The notes: generated from the sequence alone by a model not told the origin. A stretch of DNA of 64,000 nucleotides from Opitutia bacterium ISCC 52 (GCA_014529675.2 CP076040.1:1364001-1428000), one strand, 5' to 3'. Numbered from the stretch's first letter, positions 54,039 to 63,124 are shown. Made by a program: numbers and translations.

Positions 54039-54410
54039 CTAGATATCTAAGTAACGACCTATAATGGCATCTGAAATACCGTCGTTATTCAGGTCAGCAA
54101 AGACCAATACATCGGCCCGTGAGAGCGCTGGGAGCCCCGTGTTTGTTTTCTTTGTTAAATAGGGTTGGCTTCCTCCTTCGGAAGCACCGGTATGCATATA
54201 CACGACGGGGCTTTCCCTGTGATTCGTCTCTGGTAGAAGAACGACATCCGGCCAATGATCGCCATTCAGGTCGTTCAGTTTGACACGAGAGGTGGAGTAA
54301 GATTCTAGTCCCGCCTTGTTCGTAATATCAGACCAATACCCGAGGTCTTGCGCAACCAACGCGCAACTAAAAACCAGGCTGCTGGTGACTAGCAGAGCTC
54401 TTAAATACAT
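54039..54410 (-). CDS. FG-GAP propeller protein, N-terminal fragment (ends at in-frame TAG)
   Basis: The 123 codons hold the signal peptide (MYLRALLVTSSLVFSCALVAQ) and the first two propeller blades (KLNDLNGDHWPDVVLLPE and VFADLNNDGISDAIIGRYLDI). The TAG that follows is succeeded in the same frame by QDDYQPPEENPTRTAWLPGNGDGSFGEP, a normal blade sequence leading into the larger fragment. Its ATG shares one base with the stop of the upstream sugar-isomerase gene (TGATG), so the operon coupling is intact. Confidence 0.7.
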   Translation of the reverse strand: MYLRALLVTSSLVFSCALVAQDLGYWSDITNKAGLESYSTSRVKLNDLNGDHWPDVVLLPETNHRESPVVYMHTGASEGGSQPYLTKKTNTGLPALSRADVLVFADLNNDGISDAIIGRYLDI

Positions 54411-55231
54411 CAGTCGGAGTCATTCGCAAGTTTCTGAGCATGCTCAAATAAAAGCTTTAGTCTTCGAAGGTCTTCTTTCGTCGATTCGATCAAGGGAAAC
54501 ACATGGGTCTCGAGCGTTAGGTGCTCAACGGGCCGATCTTTAAACAAATGCTTGAGTTGCCCCAGCCAGTTTACGCCACCGTCACCAATTAATCGGTTTT
54601 CCCATTTATCTGGCGGAATCGGTATGGCGTCCTTTATGTGGACATTTTGAAGATACGGAAGGACCGCGTCGTAGCCGATAGGGAAGCCTGCTTCTCCACA
54701 AACAACGGCATTAGCAGGATCCCAGTTAATTCCCACATGATCCTGGTCGATGGCTTTCACAATGGCCGCTGTATTTTCACCAGTATCGCAGTAGGATCCT
54801 GGTTCGTTTTCCACTGCGAGTTTCAAATTATATTCACCAGCTATATGGCCTGCTTCTTTCAGTGCGGAAACAATCGCCTCCGAATTGACATCGGCTTCCC
54901 GCATAAATCCAAAGGTAATTAGAGTCGGTGACTTCATCTCCTTTGCCATTTCACAAGCTTTAGGAAGCACCTCGTCCATTTCCTTTCGAAGAGCATCTGT
55001 ATCGCTCAGATCGATTTTAAAGGTTCCGGGCGTCACCGCCGTTACTTCAATCGTTCCTGCCTCTACGAGCTGTAATATTTGTTCGTAGCGTCTTGGATTG
55101 AAGTTTGGAACGCGGTGCTCGTAGTCGTCCATGCACCGAATTTCATATTTGCGAAAACCGAGATCGGTTCCGATGCGGAAGGCCTCCTCTAGATCGAGGG
55201 AGATTTCATCACTTAGAATGGCAAGTTCCAA
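54410..55231 (-). CDS. Xylose-isomerase-like TIM-barrel protein (sugar phosphate isomerase/epimerase)
   Basis: A 273-residue AP_endonuc_2-type barrel: ISLDLEEAFRIGTDLGFRKYEIR, LTLITFGFM-like strand LITFGFMREAD, LAVENEPGSYCDTGENTAAIVKA with the metal-binding Glu, VGINWDPANAVVCGE, LQNVHIKDAI and LTLETHVF near the end. Expected to isomerise or epimerise a sugar released by the downstream glycosidase-like enzyme. It is the first gene of a three-gene operon with one-base and six-base junctions. A 12-bp palindrome sits about 110 bp upstream. Confidence 0.82.
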   Translation of the reverse strand: MELAILSDEISLDLEEAFRIGTDLGFRKYEIRCMDDYEHRVPNFNPRRYEQILQLVEAGTIEVTAVTPGTFKIDLSDTDALRKEMDEVLPKACEMAKEMKSPTLITFGFMREADVNSEAIVSALKEAGHIAGEYNLKLAVENEPGSYCDTGENTAAIVKAIDQDHVGINWDPANAVVCGEAGFPIGYDAVLPYLQNVHIKDAIPIPPDKWENRLIGDGGVNWLGQLKHLFKDRPVEHLTLETHVFPLIESTKEDLRRLKLLFEHAQKLANDSD

Positions 55232-55566
55232 TGTGTTTGGGGTCGAGGATTGTTTCAGTAAGCTTCAGAGTGAAGTCTGGCTGTATTTCTGATCCGCGTA
55301 CTGTTTTAAGCCAAACTTGGCGGTGTTTTTCAGTAAACCAAAAGGCCTTTTGCTTCCAAGTGCCATGGGGCCTTTTCTAATCAACTATTCATAACCTCCA
55401 GGCTTGCAGGATGAGTCCTATTCGGCTGTGGGGTTGCCGTCCGCATTGCATTACTTAGTTTCTATTCACTTACAGTGTCTACAGCGCTCACATTGAACTC
55501 GAATATTTATTCACTCCTCAGAGCCCCTGATATGGGCCTGTCTTGTACCATTGGGAGTTTAGTCTA
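55232..55566. promoter_or_regulatory. Divergent promoter region with a 12-bp palindrome
   Basis: AAAAGGCCTTTT at 55340-55351 is a perfect palindrome, and GGCCTTTT recurs at 55369-55376. The region separates the isomerase operon (minus) from the Gfo/Idh gene (plus), so a shared regulator, possibly the AraC protein at 56946, could bind. No gene or RNA is recognised. Confidence 0.35.
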
Positions 55567-56850
55567 ATGGAAGAAAGCTCGAATCATGCGACCGACACTG
55601 CAGCTCCTATTCGAGTAGGGCTCATCGGTGTTACGGGTTACGCCTATTCTTATTTGGGTGAACTAAAAAAGCTCGTTGATAAAGGATGGCTCGCCTGGGG
55701 GGCGGTTACGATTATCAACCCTGACGATGCTTCCGAGCAAATCGAGTATTTCAAATCGCTCAATATTCCCATCTTTGATGATTACCGGGACATGTTGGAG
55801 AATGAGGATGGAAATCTCGATTGGATGTGTGTGCCTACTGCCATCAGTTGGCATACGGCCATGACCTTGGATAGTCTGAAGCGAGGAATCCCTGTTTTGC
55901 TTGAAAAACCAATCGCTTCAACTTTGCAGGAGGTGCGAGTTATTCAGGAGGCTGAAAAAGTATCCGGAAAATCCGTGGCTATTGGCTATCAATATTACTA
56001 CTGTCCTAAAACAGCTGAAATCAAACAACGCTTTCTTGAAGGTGAAATTGGCGAGATAGAGCGCATTGATTGTCTGTGTCTCTGGCCGCGCGATGATGAT
56101 TACTACCATCGGAATGATTGGGCTGGTTGTGTGCATGATGGACATGGTTTGGTATTGGATTCTCCACTACACAATGCGCTTTCGCACTTGGTGAATCTGA
56201 TTTTGTATTTTGCGGGACCTGCTATGGATGAACGAGCAGACTTGCTCGATGTGACCGCCGAGCTTTATCGCGCAAAGAGTATCGAGAATTACGATACTAT
56301 ACGATGTGAAACACATCTAAGCACAGGTGCACTCGCTACTATGTTGCTTTCTCACAGCACAACCAATCGCTTGGATCCTGAGATTCGTATTCAAGGAACA
56401 AAAGGTAGCCTGGTTTGGCGCTTTGGTGGACCTCACACGCTTCACACTGAAGAGGGGACGGTTGATCTGCCAGCGGAGAGCCCTCTTGAGGTTCGTTCCT
56501 ATATGTTTGATAAAATCGTCCGTGGGCTACGCGGAGATAAAACAGTTTCTTACTGCTCGACTGAACTGGCGAAGGGAGAAGTGAAGTGGGTGAACGCAGT
56601 TCAAGATGCTGCAGCCGTTCATGAGATTCCATTGGAGTATCGCAGGCAGCTTAAGGGTGACAATGGAGAATCGTTTGAAGTCGTGGACAAGCTGGACGAT
56701 TACGCTGTTCAGGCATTTGAGAAACAATGCTCGTTCAAGACTTTAGGCGTTCCTTGGGCAGTTGAGCCTGGATACCTGGATCTTTCGAATTACACCGATT
56801 TTCAAGCACGCCATCTGAAAGAGTACCAGTCAGCTTCGGTGGTAAAATAA
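55567..56850 (+). CDS. Gfo/Idh/MocA family oxidoreductase
   Basis: About 427 residues from MEESSNHATDTAAPIRVGLIG; the frame reaches 55543 but that extension is not needed. Rossmann GLIGVTGYAYSY, the LLEKPIAST motif (EKP) and WAGCVHDGHGLVLDSPLHNALSHLVNL, where the catalytic His lies. The C-terminal half is about 90 residues longer than iolG. Substrate unknown: probably a sugar or inositol derivative produced by the neighbouring glycan genes. Confidence 0.84.
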   Translation: MEESSNHATDTAAPIRVGLIGVTGYAYSYLGELKKLVDKGWLAWGAVTIINPDDASEQIEYFKSLNIPIFDDYRDMLENEDGNLDWMCVPTAISWHTAMTLDSLKRGIPVLLEKPIASTLQEVRVIQEAEKVSGKSVAIGYQYYYCPKTAEIKQRFLEGEIGEIERIDCLCLWPRDDDYYHRNDWAGCVHDGHGLVLDSPLHNALSHLVNLILYFAGPAMDERADLLDVTAELYRAKSIENYDTIRCETHLSTGALATMLLSHSTTNRLDPEIRIQGTKGSLVWRFGGPHTLHTEEGTVDLPAESPLEVRSYMFDKIVRGLRGDKTVSYCSTELAKGEVKWVNAVQDAAAVHEIPLEYRRQLKGDNGESFEVVDKLDDYAVQAFEKQCSFKTLGVPWAVEPGYLDLSNYTDFQARHLKEYQSASVVK

Positions 56851-56945
56851 ATGTGACGGCATAACGAGGATGAGACTGTTCTGCGGACGATTTAGAGAAA
56901 GAATGCAGAGTGACGTCGTCTTCGAATTGCCTGTAGCAATGTATT

Positions 56946-57791
56946 TCATTCGCCTCTTACGGATCGACGGTAGCTGGAAGGGGGCATTCCTTTGATTTGA
57001 CGGAAGGTCTTCGAAAAGTGGTATACATCGCAGAACTCAAGCTCTTCGGCTAATTCCTTGAAGTTGACGGACTCACGGTAGATGGCAGAGCAGGCTCGAT
57101 CAATTTTTCTTTGCCGTTGGAACTTCGCCGGTGGAACTCCGGCGTGTCTGGTAAACTGCTTGCGGAAATTCTCGTAGCTCATGCCTATTTCTTTCGCTAC
57201 TAAGGTCGGCTGCATCCATTTCGAGTTTCTGGGCTTTTCCAATAGCTCCTTGCTCGTCTTCAGCCATTGATCCTCTTTCCGGATGGGACGTGGGGCTTCA
57301 GTGATCATTTCAACTAGCAGGCTGCTAAACTGACTGATCGTTTCGATGGCTGACTGGTTATTTGGATGGGTGGAGGTAGCTAACATTCGGTCTTTGAACT
57401 GTTCATTCCAACGGGTAGCAGAATCAATTTTGCAGAAAGGTTGTTTGGAATGAATCGCTTGTGCGCTTTGCAGCAGGTCAAATTGAGGTCCGTCGAATAC
57501 CATATAGCTTTGTGACCACCTGGATCCGTCTAGTCCTCCGTAGGCGTGGGCCAGTTCTGGGGTGACGAATATGGCATGGTCTTTTTGTAAAATCTTGGAT
57601 CTGCCTTCGCTATCTTTGTAGTACACCTCTCCTTCTAAAACTAAAACAAGCGCATACCTTCCCAAAATACGCATTTTTTTCTCTGGAATGTAGTTGTTTC
57701 CGCTTAGTTGACCGGCGAGCCAAAGAGTTCCTATGTTAGATTCTATAGGACTATTTAGCCAATCTTGCGTTGATCTTTGCATTTCGCTCAT
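56946..57791 (-). CDS. AraC-family transcriptional regulator
   Basis: About 281 residues from MSEMQRSTQDWLNSPIES; the longer frame to 57911 would overlap the divergent gene. N-terminal cupin-like sensor (YALVLVLEGEVYYKD, ILQKDHAIFVTPELAHAYGG) and a C-terminal double HTH: PTLVAKEIGMSYENFRKQFTRHAGVPPAKFQRQRKID and FKELAEELEFCDVYHFSKTFRQIKGMPPSSYRRSV, the AraC signature. It is divergent from the dioxygenase-like gene (101-bp spacer) and most likely controls it. Confidence 0.9.
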   Translation of the reverse strand: MSEMQRSTQDWLNSPIESNIGTLWLAGQLSGNNYIPEKKMRILGRYALVLVLEGEVYYKDSEGRSKILQKDHAIFVTPELAHAYGGLDGSRWSQSYMVFDGPQFDLLQSAQAIHSKQPFCKIDSATRWNEQFKDRMLATSTHPNNQSAIETISQFSSLLVEMITEAPRPIRKEDQWLKTSKELLEKPRNSKWMQPTLVAKEIGMSYENFRKQFTRHAGVPPAKFQRQRKIDRACSAIYRESVNFKELAEELEFCDVYHFSKTFRQIKGMPPSSYRRSVRGE

Positions 57792-57892
57792 TATATACCA
57801 AAATATACAAATAAAATCCCATTTCAACCATTCATTCTTAGGAGCTATTAGAGTAAAGTAGTTCGTATCCTTTGCGTAACCAAGGTCTTGCC

Positions 57893-58816
57893 ATGAAAGC
57901 ACTTTCGTCACTTCCCCAACTTTATTCCTATGATCACCCTCTGAGTACCGACTCTGATAAAGTAGGGCAACTTAGCGATTCTTCCGATGCGGCCGAAGAC
58001 TTCGATGAGCTTCGCAGGCGCGTATCAGAGGATGGCTATTTGTATATGAAGGGGTATCTTGACCGAGATCGGGTGCTCGCTGCCCGCGCTTCTATCGTTC
58101 AACGATTGGCTGATGCTGGAATGATTGCTGATGGAACCGATCCAATGGATGCCATATGCGATCCTGAATCTGGCTACGGTTTTACTCCAGAAATAGTGGA
58201 TAACAATAAAGAGGTGAAGGAGCTCTTGTATGCCGGGCAGCTGACTGACTTTTATCTTCAACTCTTCGCCGAAGACATCCGTCACTATGACTTTACCTGG
58301 ATGCGCGCTATTGGTCCAGGCAAGGGCACGAATCCTCATTGTGATCTACCATACATGGGAAGAGGGACTCACCAGCATATGACTTGTTGGATGCCTTATG
58401 GAGATATTTCCTATCGGTTAGGTGGACTCATGATTTTGGAGGGCTCGCACAAGCGGATGGATTTATTGAAAAACTACGTCTATCGCGATGTAGATACCTA
58501 TTGTGAAAACATTCCTGGCCACCGTGAAAAGGCCGAAGATGGCAAATGGAGTTTTACAGGAACGCTTTCACATAATCCACCCGTGTTAAGAAATAAATTC
58601 GGGGGCCGTTGGCTGACTACTGAATTTGAAGCGGGTGACTTTTTAACCTTTGGAATGTTTGTGGTTCACGCATCGCTCGACAATCGTTCGGAGAATCGAT
58701 TACGCATCTCAAGCGACAGTCGTTATCAGCGTGCCAGTGAGTCGATTGATGATCGTTGGATTGGGGCGAACCCATCTGGCCATTCCAAAGCTGGTAAACG
58801 CGGTCGAATCTGTTAA
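57893..58816 (+). CDS. Phytanoyl-CoA dioxygenase (PhyH)-like Fe(II)/2-oxoglutarate oxygenase
   Basis: About 307 residues from MKALSSLPQLYSYDHPLS. The double-stranded beta-helix core has NPHCDLPYMGRGTHQHMTCWMPYGD, where HCD is the HxD iron motif, the GGLMILEGSHKRMD strand, and the distal His in FVVHASLDNRSENRLRISSDSRYQR, with the Arg that binds 2-oxoglutarate. Hydroxylation of an alkyl chain or small metabolite is expected. It is divergent from AraC and followed 22 bp later by the ferritin-like gene. Family-level assignment only; the substrate is unknown. Confidence 0.84.
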   Translation: MKALSSLPQLYSYDHPLSTDSDKVGQLSDSSDAAEDFDELRRRVSEDGYLYMKGYLDRDRVLAARASIVQRLADAGMIADGTDPMDAICDPESGYGFTPEIVDNNKEVKELLYAGQLTDFYLQLFAEDIRHYDFTWMRAIGPGKGTNPHCDLPYMGRGTHQHMTCWMPYGDISYRLGGLMILEGSHKRMDLLKNYVYRDVDTYCENIPGHREKAEDGKWSFTGTLSHNPPVLRNKFGGRWLTTEFEAGDFLTFGMFVVHASLDNRSENRLRISSDSRYQRASESIDDRWIGANPSGHSKAGKRGRIC

Positions 58817-58838
58817 GTAATTTTTATTCCAAAGCTGT

Positions 58839-60158
58839 ATGGAAGCATCAACTACATCTGAAGGAAAACACAATCCTGGGAATCGACGCCTGGCCGCCGT
58901 TCAAGAAATGGCTGCCTTCCAGCGCATCCTCTTTGAGGTGGAGCGCGAATTTATACGCACCGCCACCACGCTCATTTATCGAGTAGGTGATATCGAATTG
59001 AAATACCTGCTTTGCCAGCACGTCTGGGAGTCGGCTGGTCATGGTCGCTTTCTCCGTGAACGTGGAAGGGAAATGAGCGGCTTTGGAAAAGGCGATGCAG
59101 TTCGTGACTCATTTAGAGGTATTTTTGAAGAAGCCACCCTGGCCGAAGACCCGTTGGATTCTTTGTCTAGTTTTTATAGAGTTCTGAAACCTGCACTTCT
59201 TTCTGCCTACCGACAATACCTTGAATTGACACACCACTTGGCCGACTGGCCATCCAGGCGCTTGGTTGAGGAATTTATTATGGATGAAGAGCGCCATGCC
59301 TCTGAGATGGAAGCCTACCTTGAAGATCGGGAGGTCCGTTCACTGGAAGTGCGAATCGAAACTGCTCTCGCTGCATTGGGAGGCTGGTTGGGCAAGGACA
59401 AAATAGCTGTATTGCCCGACGGATTTGAGTGGAATTACCATACTGAGACATTTCAGCATCCCACGATCTGTAACCGTGGAGACTTTCCTATCTGCTCCAG
59501 TGTGTTTAGTCATGACCCGGATGAGACACCTATCGTCAGGCAGTGGTTGGAAGATCCCGAGACCGACGCACGGGTGATTCGCTTAATGGTCTATGTGTGG
59601 CTCATGATGGAGCTCGATGCGGTAGATTACTTGGCGACTGTGTTTTATGATACGCCTAATGCACCGTTTGATCTTCACTTCGATCTGGCGAGGCATCTGT
59701 GGGATGAATCTCGTCATAGTGCGTTTGGGTTCCGTCAGCTACCGAAGCTGGGAGTGGACCTGAGTACCCTGGAGCATTCTTTGGACCTCTATAACATTCT
59801 CGTGCAAATGACTCCGCCGGAGCGTTATGCGATGATGACGATGGAGTTCGAGGCTGGTAGCTTCCCGATTAAAGCCTTGGTTATGGATCGAGTTCGTGAG
59901 CTGAACGACTTCGAGGCCGACACCTTGCTGGCATTTGATCGCAACGATGAGCAAAATCATGTGCGCTATGGTCACCAATGGCTACCGGAAATTATGAAGC
60001 TCTTTGGTGAAGAACGACCGGTGGAAGATTTTGTGGAGGCTACTAAAAAGCGGTTTGAAGAGCTTGCTGAAGAATTTGGGGGTCGAGTTCCGCATAGTCT
60101 GCCGGCGGATACTCGATTAACTGGAAAAAAGATTTTAGAAATTGCCGGGGTGGTATAG
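58839..60158 (+). CDS. Duplicated ferritin-like diiron protein
   Basis: A 439-residue all-helical protein with two homologous halves. The second half has the complete ligand series of diiron ferritin-like proteins: Glu in LMMELDAVDY, ExxH in WDESRHSAFGF, Glu in MTMEFEAGS and ExxH in NDEQNHVRYGH. In the first half the corresponding sites read VEREFIRT, WESAGHGRFL (spacing changed), YLELTHHL and MDEERHASEM, so its metal site is possibly incomplete. Such proteins are oxygenases, desaturases, N-oxygenases or oxidases. Co-transcribed with the PhyH-like gene; a joint oxidative pathway is plausible but not identified. Confidence 0.72.
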   Translation: MEASTTSEGKHNPGNRRLAAVQEMAAFQRILFEVEREFIRTATTLIYRVGDIELKYLLCQHVWESAGHGRFLRERGREMSGFGKGDAVRDSFRGIFEEATLAEDPLDSLSSFYRVLKPALLSAYRQYLELTHHLADWPSRRLVEEFIMDEERHASEMEAYLEDREVRSLEVRIETALAALGGWLGKDKIAVLPDGFEWNYHTETFQHPTICNRGDFPICSSVFSHDPDETPIVRQWLEDPETDARVIRLMVYVWLMMELDAVDYLATVFYDTPNAPFDLHFDLARHLWDESRHSAFGFRQLPKLGVDLSTLEHSLDLYNILVQMTPPERYAMMTMEFEAGSFPIKALVMDRVRELNDFEADTLLAFDRNDEQNHVRYGHQWLPEIMKLFGEERPVEDFVEATKKRFEELAEEFGGRVPHSLPADTRLTGKKILEIAGVV

Positions 60159-60452
60159 TGTGTTGTGTTATAAATTCCTTATATAAATGCGAGAGCGCCG
60201 AATGGTTTTTTGCAAGGCTGCTACGCACACTAGGGGTTGTTAGCCCATGTGGTCGTAGTGAACGCCGCAAACAGCCATTTGCCGTTTCGCCCACAGGGCC
60301 GTGCTCTTTTTGCGCTTACCAGCGTTGGGCCGTGTCGTTAGGGTTTAGTAACCCAATCGACACAACCCGCCTTGGGGAAGCGCAAAAATTGATAAGGCAT
60401 TTATGTAAGTTATTTCAACAAACCACACTTTGTAATTGATTCTGAATACACG
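60159..60452. other. 294-bp intergenic region full of nested hairpins
   Basis: Inverted repeats in order: CTACG (60218) with CGTAG (60253) enclosing GGGGTT and AGCCC; TTTTTGCGCTT (60308) with AAGCGCAAAAA (60377), an exact 11-bp pair; between them GTGTCG with CGACAC around GGGTT/AACCC. Outer CCTTATATAAATGC and GCATTTATGTAAG also pair approximately. A 93-codon frame crosses all of this and seems a by-product. It may be a structured RNA, a mobile repeat or an attachment-like element; no integrase is present. Confidence 0.55.
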
Positions 60453-61151
60453 ATGAACCGACCCTCTGGCCTCTATAGTGATTTACGTCCGGTAGAAATT
60501 GAAGCGATCCTGAAAGCGGCACCGATTGCCTATGTGCCTTGGGGCGCTCTTGAGTGGCATAGTCATCATGCGCCCATTGGATTGGATTCGGTGAAAGCGA
60601 AAGGTATTTGTAAGGCAATCGCGCAAGAGACGGGTGGGGTGGTGTTGCCTGCTATTCCCATGGGAGTAAATACGATCAAGCCGTTTAAGGGCTTTCCTCA
60701 CTCTATCGATATTTCGGCCGACCTAGCTTCGCGAGTAGCAGAAGAGTTTTGTCTCCAATTGGGCGATGAAGGTTTTAAAGTCGTTATACTGTTTACCGGG
60801 CACTACCCGCCAGAGCAAATCGACGCGCTCCAAGTGGGAGCAGATAAAGCGACTTCCGCCCCTGGCACTACGCATTTTGAGGTCTGGGCAGATCTCCATT
60901 TTCTGGGTGACGATTTTCAAGCCGATCATGCTGGAGCTACTGAGACTTCCTTTCAGATGCATTTTGTTCCTGGCTCGGTAGATGTTTCATCCCTTCCGGA
61001 TCGTCCGGTGACCTTGGATGATGATGGGATTACGGGAAGAGACCCACGTGAGGCATCTGCTGAAAGAGGAGCTGAGCAGCTAGCCGTTGTTGTTAGACGT
61101 GCTAAGCAACGTTTAGATGAAATTCTGAAGGATATAAATTTAGAGTTATGA
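60453..61151 (+). CDS. Creatininase-family amidohydrolase
   Basis: A 232-residue metal-dependent hydrolase of the creatininase family. VPWGALEWHSHHAPIGLD at 28-45 matches the GSTEQHGPHLPLGTD-type motif with the metal-binding Glu34, His36 and Asp45. VILFTGHYPPEQ and DHAGATETSF hold the remaining ligands (GH and Glu). Members hydrolyse cyclic amides such as creatinine or steps in riboflavin/F420 and mycofactocin synthesis. Its last four bases (ATGA) overlap the start of the aldo/keto reductase, so the two are coupled. Confidence 0.85.
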   Translation: MNRPSGLYSDLRPVEIEAILKAAPIAYVPWGALEWHSHHAPIGLDSVKAKGICKAIAQETGGVVLPAIPMGVNTIKPFKGFPHSIDISADLASRVAEEFCLQLGDEGFKVVILFTGHYPPEQIDALQVGADKATSAPGTTHFEVWADLHFLGDDFQADHAGATETSFQMHFVPGSVDVSSLPDRPVTLDDDGITGRDPREASAERGAEQLAVVVRRAKQRLDEILKDINLEL

Positions 61152-62110
61152 ATTATCGTACACTGGGTCGGACCGGTTTAGAGGTCAGTGAAATAGGTTT
61201 GGGTACATGGGCTCTCGGGAGTGGTATTTATGGAAAGGTGGATAAAGATGCTCCAGCCAAGCTTATTCAGGGTGCCATTGATCAGGGTATCAATTTCTTT
61301 GATACCGCGCCTTTGTATGGCACAAAGGAAACGGATGGCGTTTCGGAAACGATCTTAGGGGAGTCATTGGAAAGTCATCGAGGAGAAGTCATCATTTCAA
61401 CCAAGTTTGGTCGGACGAGTAGCAATGTGATTCCGGGACGATTTTATGCAGCTGAAGCCAGGGAGTCTTGTGAAGCCAGTCTCCGGCGCATCGGAGTAGA
61501 TGCTTTGGATGTTTTATTTTTCCACTCACCGTTTAAGCCGGAAGAGATCCATGATGATGTATGGGCAGAATTATCTAAACTAAAAGATGAGGGCAAAGTG
61601 CGCTTCCTCGGTCACTCCGTTTCGTTGTTTGATGATACGGCTCCCATGTCTGCTCAATGGATGAAGGATGGGTTGATTGATGTTATTCAGGTGGTGTTGA
61701 GTCCCTTCAATCGTGAGGCCCGCTCCTTGATTGAAACGGCAGAAGCCTGTGATTGTGGGGTCGTTGCAAGGGAGTGCTTGGCGAATGGATTTTTAAGTGG
61801 AGCTATTCGGGAAGATACCGTGTTTCCTGAGGGCAGCTTAAATGCACGATATTCCAGGGATGAGATTGCTGAGCGTGTGGCATACGCCAATCAACTTTCT
61901 GGAACCATGCTCAGTGATGAAGTTGAGAACTTGGTCCAAGCGACTTATCGTTGGGTGTTGGATCAATCTGGAGTTTCCCTTGCGCTTTCTGGTGCTAAAG
62001 ACCTTGGAGAAATGGTCGATCCAGTTAAAGCCGCAGGCCTATCAACTTTTAATGAGACAGTGATGAGTAAGGTTGAGGAAATGCACACGCAAGATTTCGG
62101 AGCGGCTTAA
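61148..62110 (+). CDS. Aldo/keto reductase
   Basis: A 320-residue AKR with all four catalytic residues in place: Asp in FFDTAPLYG, Tyr in the same segment, Lys in IISTKFGR and His in DVLFFHSPF. The start YRTLGRTGLEVSEIGLGTWALG is the standard AKR opening, and ALSGAKDLGEM near the end matches the NADP-binding loop. It is a closer match to the sugar/aryl-alcohol AKR branch than the protein at 1297. Overlaps the creatininase gene by 4 bp. An ATGGTC/GACCAT hairpin lies 14 bp beyond its stop. Confidence 0.88.
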   Translation: MNYRTLGRTGLEVSEIGLGTWALGSGIYGKVDKDAPAKLIQGAIDQGINFFDTAPLYGTKETDGVSETILGESLESHRGEVIISTKFGRTSSNVIPGRFYAAEARESCEASLRRIGVDALDVLFFHSPFKPEEIHDDVWAELSKLKDEGKVRFLGHSVSLFDDTAPMSAQWMKDGLIDVIQVVLSPFNREARSLIETAEACDCGVVARECLANGFLSGAIREDTVFPEGSLNARYSRDEIAERVAYANQLSGTMLSDEVENLVQATYRWVLDQSGVSLALSGAKDLGEMVDPVKAAGLSTFNETVMSKVEEMHTQDFGAA

Positions 62111-62327
62111 CGTTTTGTCTATGGTCTTTCGACCATCGCTACTTGTTGTAGCCCCGCTGGTGACAGCGTGGAAATGCTTTGGAAGGATTACTATTTACTG
62201 AGAGTGCTGCACTGAGAGGAAGAGAAAGAGGAAGACGAAGAGAAAGATTTGTACAAGAATGTAGCCACGCTCCTTCACAACCTATGTGAGAAGGTCTGAC
62301 AACAGCGAGGGTTTATTGGTTGCGGGT
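62111..62327. other. Non-coding spacer with small hairpins and a purine tract
   Basis: ATGGTCTTTCGACCAT (62124-62139) is a perfect hairpin that may help end the AKR transcript. CGCTG and CAGCG follow near 62158-62171. A purine-only stretch GAGGAAGAGAAAGAGGAAGA around 62216-62250 shares 17 bases with one at about 11112. No gene seen. Confidence 0.45.
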
Positions 62328-62504
<177 letters not shown>

Positions 62505-63071
62505 TCAGGATTGAATGAAAGCGCTGGTGTAAATGTAGCCCGGACAAATGGAGTTCACGCGAATATTCTTTTTGGCCAGATCGGTTGCCCATCCACGGGT
62601 CAGGCCACGGATGGCAAATTTAGTTGCGGTATAAGTGCTAAAGGTCGGTTGCCCCACGAATCCGCTGACCGAGGAGAAGTTGATGATGCTGCCTTGGCCA
62701 AAGTCCTCCATTTGGGGAACCACGTATTTGGCCATGAGTGAGGCACCACGAATGTTTACCCGGGTCATTTCATCCCAGTCTTCAGTACTGGCGTCGATAC
62801 CTTTGAGGATAAAACGTGCAGCTGAGTTTATCAGGATGCTCGCTGAGCCCAATTCTTCTTTTACCGCGTTGCAAGTGGATGCGATGGCCTCCTCGTCTAT
62901 GAGGTTGACCGTCCAACTTCGACAACCAATCGCAGCGGCTTTTTCGGGATCCTCTTTGATGTCCAGCAGTGCTACTGAGCACCCTTCCTCTGCTAATCGT
63001 TTTCCAGCTGCATAGCCCAGGTCACCCAGGCCCCCTGTGATAATTGCCACTCTGCCTTCTAGTCCTTTCAT
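62505..63071 (-). CDS. Short-chain dehydrogenase/reductase, cut by in-frame TGA
   Basis: The 188 codons cover most of a classical SDR: cofactor loop TGGLGDLGYAAGKRL, NSAARFIL in place of NNAG, catalytic Ser in INFSSVSGFVG, YTATKFA as YxxxK, and NIRVNSICPGYIYTSAF, then TGA. The next 58 codons in frame supply the missing end, for a full length of about 247 residues. Truncation removes the last helix and strand that complete the substrate side and tetramer contacts, so the product is likely unstable. Substrate unknown; perhaps a sugar or inositol derivative. Confidence 0.78.
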   Translation of the reverse strand: MKGLEGRVAIITGGLGDLGYAAGKRLAEEGCSVALLDIKEDPEKAAAIGCRSWTVNLIDEEAIASTCNAVKEELGSASILINSAARFILKGIDASTEDWDEMTRVNIRGASLMAKYVVPQMEDFGQGSIINFSSVSGFVGQPTFSTYTATKFAIRGLTRGWATDLAKKNIRVNSICPGYIYTSAFIQS

Positions 63072-63097
63072 AAAATATTATTTCCTGCTGATTTTAG

Positions 63098-63124
63098 GGG
63101 AGGGCGACCTCGCCGAGGGCGCCG
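63098..63124. repeat. Copy of the AGGGCGACCTCGCCGAG repeat
   Basis: A 27-bp copy ending GAGGGCGCCG upstream of the SDR gene, differing from the copy at 44048 by only a few bases. It is in the spacer between the SDR and BNR genes. Confidence 0.65.

Noticed and set aside
60158-60439. 93-codon frame following the diiron gene
   Set aside because: Its sequence is made of the arms of nested inverted repeats; the translation has no protein-like features.
60159-60452. Integron attC site
   Set aside because: GTTGGGC-like bases occur, but the paired RYYYAAC/GTTRRRY arrangement is not found and there is no integrase.
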